Assembly: GCF_030270585.1 (NCBI RefSeq)
Contig: NZ_BSYI01000009.1
Location: forward strand, 62,001 to 126,000
DNA length: 64,000 nt
From: Paralimibaculum aggregatum
GTDB lineage: Bacteria; Pseudomonadota; Alphaproteobacteria; Rhodobacterales; Rhodobacteraceae
Reading direction: 5' to 3'
The notes under the pieces are model-generated. The model ran no database searches. It was not told where the DNA came from and was given only the letters and a program-made list of their open reading frames with translations. The translations under genes were made by a program, and so were the position numbers. Positions within the stretch are counted from its first letter, which is position 1. The number at the start of each line of letters is the position of its first letter. Below are positions 53,009-61,230 of the stretch, in pieces.

Positions 53009-54592
53009 ATGACCGATACCGCCGAACCGCCGCCGACCGGAGGCCGCCGCGCCGCAGGGCGCTCCGGGGGCCGCGCCGCCCGCCACGCACTTCGCTCGGC
53101 TCCGCTGGCCGAGGATGTCCGGCCGATCCGGCCGGGCCTGGCGGGCGGGCTCTATTCCCCGCTGACCGAGGCCGGGGTGCAGCGCATCCACGCCGCCGCG
53201 CTCGAGGCGCTGGAGACCATCGGCCTCGCCGATGCGCCGCCGAGTGGGGTCGAGCTCCTCACCGGCGCCGGCGCGGTGCTGGGCGATGACGGGCGCCTCC
53301 GCTTCCCGCGGGCCCTCGTCGAGGACATGCTGGCGCTGGCGGCGCGCGAGGTCGTGCTCTGCGGCCAGGACCCGCGCCACGACATGACGCTGTCGCCGAG
53401 CCGGGTCTATTACGGCACCGCCGGCGCCGCGGTGCATCTGGTCGATCCGGTCACCCGCACATACCGCGATTCGACGCTGCAGGACCTCTACGATGCCGCG
53501 CGCATCACCGAGCTGCTCGACAACGTGCACTTCTTCCAGCGCCCGATGGTCGCCCGCGACGTCCTCGACCCGCTGGAGATGGACCTCAACACCATCTATG
53601 CCTGCGCCCGCGGCACCTCCAAGCATATCGGCACCAGCTTCGTCGGCCCGGACCACATGCCGGCCTGCTTCGAGCTGATCCATGCGCTCGCCGGCGGCGA
53701 GGCGGCTTGGCGCGCCCGGCCCTTCATCTCGAATTCCAACTGCTTCGTCGTGCCGCCGATGAAGTTCGCCACCGAGAGCTGCCAGGTGATGGAAGCGGCG
53801 ATCCGCGGCGGCATGCCGGTGCTGCTGCTCTCGGCGGGCCAGGCCGGGGCGACCGCGCCGGCCTCGCTGGCGGGCGCCATCGTGCAGGCGGTGGCGGAGT
53901 GCCTCGCCGGCATCGTCTATGTCAACGCGCTGGCGCCGGGCCATCCGGCGGTGTTCGGCACCTGGCCCTTCGTCAGCGACCTGCGCACCGGGGCGATGTC
54001 CGGCGGCTCCGGCGAGCAGGCGCTGCTCTCGGCGGGCTGCGCGCAGATGCACCGCTTCTACGGGTTGCCGGGAGGGGCCGCGGCGGGCATCGCCGATGCC
54101 AAGCTGCCGGACATGCAGGCCGGCTGGGAGCAGGCGATCTCCAATGTCATGGTCGGGCTCACCGGGCTCAACATGGTCTACGAGAGCGTCGGCATGCACG
54201 CCTCGCTGCTCGGCTTCTGCCTCGAGAGCCTGATCCTCGGCGACGACATGCTCGGCCAGTGCCAGCGCTGCGTGCGCGGCATCGAGGTGCGGGAGGACGA
54301 CATCTCCCTCGACGTGATGCGCAGCGTCTGCCTCGAGGGACCGGGGCACTATCTCGGCCATGCCCAGACGCTCGGACGGATGCAGGTGGACTATGTCTAT
54401 CCGCGCCTCGGCGACCGCACCTCGCCGAAGGAATGGCTCGAGCGCGACCGGCCCGACCTGCTGACCCGTGCGGTGGCGACCAAGGAGGAGATGCTGGCGA
54501 AGCACTTCCCGGCGCATCTGCCGCGGGAGGCCGACCGCGCGGCGCGCGAGGCGGCGCGGATCCACCTGTCCGAGGCGGCGGTCGGGCTCTGA
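53009..54592 (+). CDS. Trimethylamine methyltransferase (MttB) family protein 2
   Basis: A 527-residue MttB homologue. GGGAGG lies 5 bases before the ATG at 53009. The N-terminus is Arg/Gly-rich, then the family barrel begins near YSPLTEAGVQRIHAAALEALETIG. The reading frame is complete with no internal TAG, so it is a non-pyrrolysine member. It is strongly diverged from the copy at 9166. As the last gene of the methylated-amine block it may start the pathway by taking a methyl from a quaternary amine, but the corrinoid partner such a reaction needs is missing nearby. A composite hairpin begins 9 bases after its stop. Confidence 0.9.
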   Translation: MTDTAEPPPTGGRRAAGRSGGRAARHALRSAPLAEDVRPIRPGLAGGLYSPLTEAGVQRIHAAALEALETIGLADAPPSGVELLTGAGAVLGDDGRLRFPRALVEDMLALAAREVVLCGQDPRHDMTLSPSRVYYGTAGAAVHLVDPVTRTYRDSTLQDLYDAARITELLDNVHFFQRPMVARDVLDPLEMDLNTIYACARGTSKHIGTSFVGPDHMPACFELIHALAGGEAAWRARPFISNSNCFVVPPMKFATESCQVMEAAIRGGMPVLLLSAGQAGATAPASLAGAIVQAVAECLAGIVYVNALAPGHPAVFGTWPFVSDLRTGAMSGGSGEQALLSAGCAQMHRFYGLPGGAAAGIADAKLPDMQAGWEQAISNVMVGLTGLNMVYESVGMHASLLGFCLESLILGDDMLGQCQRCVRGIEVREDDISLDVMRSVCLEGPGHYLGHAQTLGRMQVDYVYPRLGDRTSPKEWLERDRPDLLTRAVATKEEMLAKHFPAHLPREADRAAREAARIHLSEAAVGL

Positions 54593-54601
54593 TCCGGCAG
54601 G

Positions 54602-54686
54602 CGCCCCCGCCCCGGCGCATCGTCCGGGCGGGGGCGCCCGCCCACCCACCCCGCCCCCGCCCGAACGATGCGCCGGGGCGGGGGCG
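54602..54686 (+). repeat. Composite hairpin C with four-CCC loop
   Basis: Third and longest element. Outer arms 54602-54623 and 54665-54686 pair perfectly over 22 bases, with a sequence unlike the arms of elements A and B. The inner stem CGGGCGGGGGCG (54625-54636) and its complement (54652-54663) are identical to element B. The loop at 54637-54651 is CCCGCCCACCCACCC. It begins 9 bases after the stop of the second MttB gene. Confidence 0.88.
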
Positions 54687-54844
54687 GAACCGGGGCAGCC
54701 CGGCCGCCACGCAGACCGGCGGCCGCAAGGCGCCGCGGGCGCAGCGCCGGCCACGGGCGGACCGGCAGACGCGGCGCTCGCTCTCGCGCGGGGCCATCGG
54801 GCGCCGCGGGCCGGCTGGTGGCGCCCGCCGGTCCCGGTTGGCGC

Positions 54845-55213
54845 CTAGCCGCCGGCGCAGTCGACGCAGCGCGCCACCGCCGGGTCGAGCGCGAGCCGGC
54901 GCGGGTCGATCGCCTCGCCGCAGAGCTGGCACCAGCCGTATTCGTCCTCGTCGAAGCGCGCCAGCGCCGCCCGGATCGCCGCCCGTCGCGCTGCCCGCCG
55001 GCGCGACTGCGCCGCCGCCATCGCCTGCACCTGCATCGCGTCCATCCGGCTCAGCCGCCCGACCGACTGCTGGTCGAGCTCCACCGGCGCCCGGTCCGCC
55101 TCGGTGTCCCGCTCCGCTGCCTCGAGCTCCGCCGCCTCCGCGACCAGCAGCGCCCGGAACCGCGCCAGCGCCGCCGCATCCAACCCGTCATCGGTCGTCA
55201 AGATCGCCTCCAT
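54845..55213 (-). CDS. DksA/TraR-type zinc finger protein
   Basis: A 122-residue protein with a C-terminal DksA/TraR C4 zinc finger (YGWCQLCGEAIDPRRLALDPAVARCVDCAGG). The upstream part is a charged coiled coil (about residues 15-100), as in DksA, which reaches into the RNA polymerase secondary channel. It is shorter than classical DksA (about 150). It probably tunes transcription in response to ppGpp or stress. The ATG at 55213 is preferred to a GTG one codon earlier. No strong ribosome-binding site. Divergent from cysE, with about 90 bases shared. Confidence 0.85.
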   Translation of the reverse strand: MEAILTTDDGLDAAALARFRALLVAEAAELEAAERDTEADRAPVELDQQSVGRLSRMDAMQVQAMAAAQSRRRAARRAAIRAALARFDEDEYGWCQLCGEAIDPRRLALDPAVARCVDCAGG

Positions 55214-55224
55214 CACGATCGCTG

Positions 55225-55246
55225 ACTGGCCATCCGGCCGGCCAGT
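55225..55246. promoter_or_regulatory. Inverted repeat in the cysE / DksA-like divergent gap
   Basis: ACTGGCC (55225-55231) and GGCCAGT (55240-55246) form a perfect 7-bp inverted repeat spaced by 8 bases. It is followed by TACTAT (55250-55255), a possible -10 element for cysE. It sits in the only non-coding space between the two divergent genes, so it may be an operator. Confidence 0.3.
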
Positions 55247-55305
55247 ACCTACTATCAGTCTCAGGTCCAGGAGCGCGAGGCTCCGAGTATCTGAGGAGGA
55301 CCGCG

Positions 55306-56178
55306 ATGAGCCGGCAAGACAGTGCCCCCCGCCTCGACCCGCAGGCCGCGCCCCAGGACGATCCCGCCGCGGTCGACCCGATCTGGTCGCGCATGCGCGA
55401 CGAGGCCGAGCAGCTCGCCGCCAGCGAGCCCTTCATGGCCAGCATGGCGCATTCCGTCGTGCTGCACCATCCAAGCCTCGAGGCGGCGCTCTCCTACCGC
55501 CTGGCGCAGAAGCTCTCGAGCCCGGAGATGTCGCCGCTGCTGATGCGCGAGATGGCCGACCGCGCCTATGCCGAGACCCCGCTGATGGGCTGCGCCGGGC
55601 GCGCCGATATCCGCGCCGTCTTCGAGCGCGACCCGGCCTGTCACCGGATGATCCAGCCGCTGCTCTACTTCAAGGGCTTCCTGGCGGTGCAGTCCTATCG
55701 CCTGGCGCACTGGCACTGGACCACCGGGCGGCGCGACATGGCGCTGTTCATCCAGATGCGCTGCTCCGAGGTCTTCGGCGTCGACATCCATCCCGGCGCG
55801 CGGATCGGGCAGGGGATCATGATCGACCACGCCCATTCCATCGTGATCGGCGAGACAGCGGTGGTCGGCGACGACGTCTCGATGCTGCATTCGGTGACCC
55901 TCGGCGGCACCGGCAAGGAGGGCGGCGACCGCCATCCGAAGATCGGCGACGGCGTGCTGATCGGCGCCGGCGCCAAGGTGCTCGGCAACATCCGCGTCGG
56001 CGAGTGCTCGCGGATCGCCGCCGGCTCGGTGGTGCTGAAGGACGTGCCGCCCTGCAAGACGGTGGCCGGGATCCCGGCGAAGATCGTCGGCGATGCCGGC
56101 TGCGACCGGCCGGCGCTGTCGATGGATCACGGCGTGCGCTTCGGCGAGGCGGCGAAGGACATCGTTCCCGACTGCTGA
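55306..56178 (+). CDS. cysE: Serine O-acetyltransferase
   Basis: A 290-residue serine acetyltransferase, which makes O-acetylserine for cysteine synthesis. The N-terminal helical domain (SEPFMASMAHSVVLHHPSLEAALSYRLAQKL) and the C-terminal left-handed beta-helix (VDIHPGARIGQGIMIDHAHSIVIGETAVVGDD) are complete. Catalytic Asp160 and His175 are in place by comparison with E. coli CysE. HSVTLGGTGKEGGDRHPKIGDGVLIGAGAKVLGNI is the active-site loop block. GAGGAGG precedes the ATG at 55306. The C-terminal tail with Cys and acidic residues may mediate cysteine feedback or binding to CysK. Divergent from the DksA-like gene. Confidence 0.95.
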   Translation: MSRQDSAPRLDPQAAPQDDPAAVDPIWSRMRDEAEQLAASEPFMASMAHSVVLHHPSLEAALSYRLAQKLSSPEMSPLLMREMADRAYAETPLMGCAGRADIRAVFERDPACHRMIQPLLYFKGFLAVQSYRLAHWHWTTGRRDMALFIQMRCSEVFGVDIHPGARIGQGIMIDHAHSIVIGETAVVGDDVSMLHSVTLGGTGKEGGDRHPKIGDGVLIGAGAKVLGNIRVGECSRIAAGSVVLKDVPPCKTVAGIPAKIVGDAGCDRPALSMDHGVRFGEAAKDIVPDC

Positions 56179-56533
56179 AGCAGGGGCCGGCCGCGGCGCC
56201 CGGCGGTGCCGGCTTGCGCCTGCTCTGAAGGGGGCGCCGCGCCGGGCCGGACGCCGGTGGCGACGTGCCGCCCGCGGCGCGGTCCGGCCGGCGGAGCCCG
56301 TGGCGAGGGCCGCGGGTTGCCGATGGCGGTGCGCGCTGTCGGACCGGTGCGGATTGTCCCGATGCCCGGATTGCGGGGCCTGCCCTCGCAGCCAGTGCCA
56401 GGCGGGTGCAACCCGGCTCTCGGCCCGGTCACGCGCCGCGGGACCGACACCGGCCAGGCGGCGGGCGGCCCGACGCGGCGCTCCCTCGCGTGGGGGGCAG
56501 GGCGCCGCGGGCCGATCTTCGGCAAGGCAGCCC
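56179..56533. other. Intergenic region between convergent cysE and LysR genes
   Basis: About 355 bases without a supported gene. The frames crossing it are Arg/Ala/Pro-rich, lack start signals and resemble no family. No clear T-tailed terminator is seen, although both neighbours must end in this space. Confidence 0.5.
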
Positions 56534-57418
56534 TCAGCCCCTGCGCGCGAGGCGGAGCAGCCAGCCCGCCACCTTCTGCACGTCCGGCCGCTGCCGGCCC
56601 GGCCGGCGCACCAGGTGATAGCCGGTGCCGGAGGCGTCGCGGTCGCGGTCGAAGAGCGCCACCAGCCGCCCCGCCGCGATGTCCTCCTCGACGAAGATCC
56701 GCGCCGTCATGCCCGCCCCGTCGCCGCGCAGGATGGCGTCGATCGCATGCTTGCCGGGCAGGTGGAGGATGTCGGTCTTGCCGGCGATCTCCACCCCGTG
56801 GCCGCGCAGCCAGACCGCGAGCTCGTCGGTGCCGATCTCCTGCACCCAGGGCAGCGCCAGCAGATCCGCCGGCTCGCGCACCGCGCAGGCCGCCAGCAGC
56901 GCCGGCGCCGCCACCACCACCACCGGCGCCGCGACCAGCGGGATCGCCTCGAGCCCCGGCCAGTCGCCGGTGCCGAAGCGGATCGCCAGGTCATGGCCGG
57001 AGCGCGCCAGGTCGACGACATCCGTCGAGGGGTTGAGCATCAGCTCGATCTTCGGATGGGCGGCGCGGAACTCGCCGAGCCGCGGCATCAGCCAGGCGGC
57101 GAGGAAGGCCGGGGTCAGCGTGATGTGCACCGGCCGCGCAGCCTGCTCGGCGAGGATCTCGGCAAGCGCTGCCCGCATGGTCTCGAAGCCGGCGCCCAGC
57201 GCCTCGGCGAGCCGCGCCCCCTCGGGGGTCAGTGCCAGGCCGCGCCCCTCGCGCCGGACCAGCCCGACGCCGAGATGCCGCTCCAGCCCGCGCACCTGCT
57301 GCGCCACCGCCGCATGGGTCACGTTGAGCTCGCGCCCGGCGGCCGAGAAGCCGCCGGTCCGCGCCGTCGTCTCGAAGGCGCGGAGCTGGCTGAGCGGCGG
57401 CAGCCCGGACCAGTCCAT
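56534..57418 (-). CDS. LysR-type transcriptional regulator
   Basis: A 294-residue LysR-family regulator. The N-terminal winged helix-turn-helix is LSQLRAFETTARTGGFSAAGRELNVTHAAVAQQVRGLERHLGVGLVRREGRGLALTPEG, and the substrate domain follows. The GcvA-like pattern (FSAAGRELNVTHAAVAQQVRGLE) points to the amino-acid-related subgroup. The ATG at 57418 is used; a GTG four codons earlier lies too close to the AAAGG site. It is divergent from a 64-codon ORF with about 100 AT-richer bases between, where LysR proteins normally bind. Confidence 0.92.
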   Translation of the reverse strand: MDWSGLPPLSQLRAFETTARTGGFSAAGRELNVTHAAVAQQVRGLERHLGVGLVRREGRGLALTPEGARLAEALGAGFETMRAALAEILAEQAARPVHITLTPAFLAAWLMPRLGEFRAAHPKIELMLNPSTDVVDLARSGHDLAIRFGTGDWPGLEAIPLVAAPVVVVAAPALLAACAVREPADLLALPWVQEIGTDELAVWLRGHGVEIAGKTDILHLPGKHAIDAILRGDGAGMTARIFVEEDIAAGRLVALFDRDRDASGTGYHLVRRPGRQRPDVQKVAGWLLRLARRG

Positions 57419-57517
57419 ATGATAGCCCACCTTTCAGACGGATAGATTTCCTGCCTCGCAGAATCCCGAGAAATTACCGATATTGCTGGAAATTCACAAG
57501 GGAAACGGAGAAGGCAG

Positions 57518-57712
57518 ATGATGACCATTCTTGCAGACAGTCTCTTCACTGCAACGCGGATCGATGGCCCGGCGGTGGCCGATGCCCGGCCGATGCCCGA
57601 GGCGCCGCCGCTCCGCTCCTGGGCGCTGCGCGGCTGGGCGCGCCGGCTGATCGCCCGGGCCCGCCCGGCGCCCCGGTGCCTGCCCGGCACGGCCTGCTGC
57701 CCGGCGGAATGA
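57518..57712 (+). CDS. Small ORF divergent from the LysR gene
   Basis: A 64-residue ORF starting MMTILADSLFTATRIDGPAVADA, with GGAGAAGG 3 bases before the ATG. The C-terminal half is Arg/Ala/Trp-rich (LRSWALRGWARRLIARARPAP), giving a short basic helix, and ends with a CC pair. It resembles the small, basic proteins often found divergent from LysR genes in this order but matches no family that I recognise. The AT-richer leader and the strong ribosome-binding site support expression. Confidence 0.5.
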   Translation: MMTILADSLFTATRIDGPAVADARPMPEAPPLRSWALRGWARRLIARARPAPRCLPGTACCPAE

Positions 57713-57843
57713 GCCCGGAGCATCGGACCGCCCGGCACAGCGGCGAGGCCGCCGCGGCGCGGGACCGGCGGCGCGCGGGATTACGGGATCGTGAGACAGT
57801 CAAGTAACGAGAATGCGGGGCGGCGCCGGTGCGGGGCCGCCCT

Positions 57844-58551
57844 TCAGCGCGCGCCCTTGCCGGTGAACACCACCTGCACCGTGCGCAGCAGGATGTAGAG
57901 CTCCATCCGCGGGCTCAGCCCGTCGATATAGGCGAGGTCCTCGCGGGTCTTCTGCACCGTTGCGCGGATGCCCTCGGCATAGCCGCCCCGCACCTGCGCG
58001 AGCCCGGTGATCCCCGGGCGCAGGGTGTGCCGGGCGCGGTAGCCCGGCACGCTGTCGAGGTAGTGGATCGCGTGGTCCCAGACATCCGGGCGCGGGCCGA
58101 TCACGCTCATGTCGCCCGAGAGCACGTTGAAGAACTGCGGCAGCTCGTCGATCCGCGCGCGGCGCAGCATGCGGCCGAGCGGGGTGATGCGCTCGTCCTC
58201 CACCGGGTCGTCGGGGCCGCGCGGGGCGGGGCCGCCTTCGGGCTGACCGGCGGACATGGTGCGGAATTTCACGATGGTGAAGCGCTTGCAGTTGCGCCCC
58301 ATGCGCGCCTGCACGAAGAACAGCGGCCCGCGATTGGCGATCGGGTTCAGCAGCAGCAGCACCGCCGCGACGCCGAGCACAGCGGGCAGCGCCAGCAGGG
58401 CGACGGCGATGTCGAAGCCACGCTTGGCCGCTGCAAACCCGCGGCCCGGAGAACGCGCATTCCTGAGGACATCCTGGTTCAGCACCGCGGAGAGCTTCCC
58501 GATCCCTGTCCTGCACCCAATCCGCTGCCCGTTGCGGGCAAGATACGGCAC
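57844..58551 (-). CDS. Exopolysaccharide sugar transferase (bacterial sugar transferase family)
   Basis: A 235-residue sugar transferase. One N-terminal span (FDIAVALLALPAVLGVAAVLLLL) anchors it, followed by the family domain: FTIVKFRTMSAG, ITPLGRMLRRARIDELPQFFNVLSGDMSVIGPRPDVWD and the C-terminal YRARHTLRPGITGLAQVRGGY. It adds the first sugar phosphate to undecaprenyl phosphate in exopolysaccharide synthesis. The GTG start at 58551 gives the full frame; GTG at 58485, with GGGAAG upstream, is a likely alternative. It is divergent from the wzc-like gene, about 400 bases away. Confidence 0.9.
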   Translation of the reverse strand: MPYLARNGQRIGCRTGIGKLSAVLNQDVLRNARSPGRGFAAAKRGFDIAVALLALPAVLGVAAVLLLLNPIANRGPLFFVQARMGRNCKRFTIVKFRTMSAGQPEGGPAPRGPDDPVEDERITPLGRMLRRARIDELPQFFNVLSGDMSVIGPRPDVWDHAIHYLDSVPGYRARHTLRPGITGLAQVRGGYAEGIRATVQKTREDLAYIDGLSPRMELYILLRTVQVVFTGKGAR

Positions 58552-58947
58552 TCAACGGCCGGGAATGCTGCCGGCCAAGGACCTGGCCTGCACCCCCCGC
58601 GCGAGGTGACCATAGGAAGTGACGCGGGTGAAAGCAATTGATGTTTCGCACATGCGCAAGCTGGAGCCGCGCTTGTTGCCGGCGGGCGCCAGGGGCGGCG
58701 CGCCCCGCGAGGCTCCGACGGGGTCCCTGCGCCGCCGCCGCGGGCGGCCCGGGCGCTGCTGCGCTGCGGCGCGCCGGTTGTCAGAACCGGCCGCGCATCC
58801 TATAGAGCCGGAAGGCGGCCGACGGCGCTCCCGCGGCGGCGCCGGGCCTGGCATGGCGCACGCCCCGGCCCGGTGCGCCGGTCCGCAACGCCCCGGCGGC
58901 GGCCGGTCGGCCGCAGCGCCGGGCGCGGTAAGGAGGAGCGGCAGGGC
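58552..58947. other. Intergenic region upstream of the wzc-like gene
   Basis: About 400 bases between the divergent sugar transferase and wzc-like genes. An AT-richer patch near 58600-58650 may hold the promoters. Frames here are Arg-rich and unsupported. AAGGAGGAG at 58930-58938 is the ribosome-binding site of the next gene. Confidence 0.45.
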
Positions 58948-61140
58948 ATGGGCCTTGATGCGAACATGCAGGAGCCTGGCCGCGCCCCGTCCGGCGGACG
59001 GGCGGAGCCGGCGCTGCGCGTCGAGGAGCTCGACCTGCGCCGCGTGGTATCGACCCTCTGGCGCTCGAAATGGGTGATCCTGATGCTCGGGCTGGCCGGG
59101 CTCGGGATCGCGATGCTCTACCTGCGCAGCACCGTGCCGCTCTACGAGGCGCGCGCCGAGGTGCTCTGGGAGGTCGCCAAGCCGAACATCGTCGATATCG
59201 ACCCGGTGGCCAGCCAGGCCTCGGCGGCATCGGATTTCCTGCTGCTGCAGTCGCAGATCAAGATCGTCACCTCGAGCCGGCTGCTCGGCAAGGTGGTGGA
59301 CGAGATGGGGCTCGCCGAGCGGCCCTTCTTCAACCCTTTCGCGGTGCCGCCGGAGGCCCGCTCGCCCGACCTGATGAGCCTTGGCGGGATCCTCACGGCG
59401 CTGGCGCGGCTCGGCCTCGATCTCGGCGCGCCGGAGCCGGCGGACCCGCCGGCGGCCAAGCAGCGCGAGATCACCATCGACGCGCTGGCCCGCTCGATCG
59501 GCGTGAGCTGGGTCGAGAACTCCTATGTCCTGGTGCTGAGCACCTCGACCCCGGACCCGCGGCTCTCGGCGGATCTGGCGAACGAGATCGCGCGCTTCTA
59601 CATCCTCGACCAGCTCGAGAAGAAGTTCGAGGCGACCCGCGCCGCCACCGAATGGCTGAGCGAGCGGGTCGCCGAGCTGCGCCTCGAGCTCGAGGCGGCG
59701 GAGCAGACGGTGGAGGACTACAGCGCCGCCTCCGAGCTGATCTCCGAGGAGGCGCTGGCCGCCCGCGCCCGCCAGATCAAGGAGATGCGCGACCGCCGCC
59801 GCGATCTCGTCGAGCGCCGGCGCGACCTGCGCGGCGACAGCACCGTGATCTCCGACCTGCGCCAGGCCGAGAACTTCGCCGCCATCGCCGACCGCCTGCG
59901 CCGCCCGGACCTCGTGGACCTGGCCGGCGAGATCGCCGATGCCCCCGATGACGGCGTGCGCGCCGCGGTGATCGCCCGCTTCGACCGGGCGCTGTTGCAG
60001 ATCACCCTCGGGATCGAGCAGAACGCCAAGCGCGCCGAGGCCCAGATCGCGGCGCTCGGCGGCTCCATCGCCAGCCTCGAGAAGGAGCTCGAGGTGCAGT
60101 CGAAGGCGCTGGTCGAGCTGCGCCAGCTGCAGCGCGAGGCCGAGGCCAGCCGGCTGATCTACGAGAGCTTCCTGTCGCGGCTCAAGGAGACCACGGTGCA
60201 GGAGGGCATCCAGCAGCCCGATGCGCGGATGCTCTCGGATGCCTGGGTGCCGGACTGGCCGAGCAAGCCGAAGAAGGTGGCGATCCTCGGGCTCGGCGCC
60301 ATCGCCGGGCTGGTCGCCGGGGTCTCGATCATCGTGCTGCGCGAGAAGCTCAACGCCACCTTCCGCACCGCGGGCGAGCTCGAGGCGCGCACCGGGCAGG
60401 CGGTGCTCGGCACGATCCCGCTGGCCCCGCTGCCGCGGCGCCAGGCGCTGCTCGACTTCCTGGCCAAGCGCCCGGGCTCGAGCTTCGCCGAGTCGATCCG
60501 CAACCTGCGCACCTCGGTGCTGCTGGCCAATATCGACAAGCCGCCGCAGGTCATCATGGTCTCCTCCGGCGAGCCGGGGGAGGGCAAGACCACCACCTGC
60601 GTCGCGCTGGCACAGATCTCCTGCTCGCTCGGCAAGTCGGTGCTGATCGTCGAATGCGACCTGCGCCGGCGCAACTTCCGCCGGGTCTTCGACATCGAGC
60701 ACGAGCGCGGCCTGCTCTCGGTGCTCTCCGGGCGGATGCGCTACGAGGACGTGGTGCATGTCGAGGAGAGCTCCGGCATGCATGTGCTGCCCGGCGAGCG
60801 CAGCTCGGTGAACGCCGCGGATGTCTTCGCCTCCAAGCGCTTTGCCGAGTTCCTGCAGGAGCTGCGCGGGCATTACGACTTCATCTTCGTCGACACGCCG
60901 CCGGTGCTGGCGGTGCCCGATGCGCGGGTGATCGCCCAGCATGCCGATGCGCTGGTCTATGTGGTGCGCTGGAACCGCACGCTGCGCGAGACCGTGGCGG
61001 CGGGGCTGCGCACCTTCGCCCAGGTCAACGCCCGGATCACCGGGGTCGCGCTGACCCAGGTCGACATGAAGGACATGGAACGCTACGGCTATCGCGATTT
61101 CAGCTATTATCGCACGGCGCAGCGCTATTATCAGAACTGA
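58948..61140 (+). CDS. Wzc-like polysaccharide co-polymerase with tyrosine kinase domain
   Basis: A 730-residue chain-length regulator fused to a BY-kinase. The N-terminal Wzz domain begins RVEELDLRRVVSTLWRSKWVILMLGLAGLGIAM (span 1), followed by long coiled coils and span 2 (VAILGLGAIAGLVAGVSIIVL). The kinase has Walker A SSGEPGEGKTTT, Walker A' VLIVECDLRRRNF and Walker B FIFVDTPPVLAVPD. The C-terminus is a tyrosine cluster (YGYRDFSYYRTAQRYYQN), the usual autophosphorylation site. The kinase cycles between phosphorylated and free states to control polymer length and export. The ATG at 58948 follows AAGGAGGAG. A phosphatase gene lies 90 bases downstream. Confidence 0.94.
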   Translation: MGLDANMQEPGRAPSGGRAEPALRVEELDLRRVVSTLWRSKWVILMLGLAGLGIAMLYLRSTVPLYEARAEVLWEVAKPNIVDIDPVASQASAASDFLLLQSQIKIVTSSRLLGKVVDEMGLAERPFFNPFAVPPEARSPDLMSLGGILTALARLGLDLGAPEPADPPAAKQREITIDALARSIGVSWVENSYVLVLSTSTPDPRLSADLANEIARFYILDQLEKKFEATRAATEWLSERVAELRLELEAAEQTVEDYSAASELISEEALAARARQIKEMRDRRRDLVERRRDLRGDSTVISDLRQAENFAAIADRLRRPDLVDLAGEIADAPDDGVRAAVIARFDRALLQITLGIEQNAKRAEAQIAALGGSIASLEKELEVQSKALVELRQLQREAEASRLIYESFLSRLKETTVQEGIQQPDARMLSDAWVPDWPSKPKKVAILGLGAIAGLVAGVSIIVLREKLNATFRTAGELEARTGQAVLGTIPLAPLPRRQALLDFLAKRPGSSFAESIRNLRTSVLLANIDKPPQVIMVSSGEPGEGKTTTCVALAQISCSLGKSVLIVECDLRRRNFRRVFDIEHERGLLSVLSGRMRYEDVVHVEESSGMHVLPGERSSVNAADVFASKRFAEFLQELRGHYDFIFVDTPPVLAVPDARVIAQHADALVYVVRWNRTLRETVAAGLRTFAQVNARITGVALTQVDMKDMERYGYRDFSYYRTAQRYYQN

Positions 61141-61230
61141 CGCGGCAGGGCGGTGCCGGAGATGACCGGGCGGTGGGCCGGTCGGCTGGCGGGCCTATAT
61201 CGTCTTGCCGGACGGAACGGAGGTGAGTGG

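Noticed and set aside
53009-54592. Pyrrolysine-containing MttB
   Set aside because: The frame is continuous with no in-frame amber codon, and no pyl genes are in the window; the same holds for the copy at 9166.
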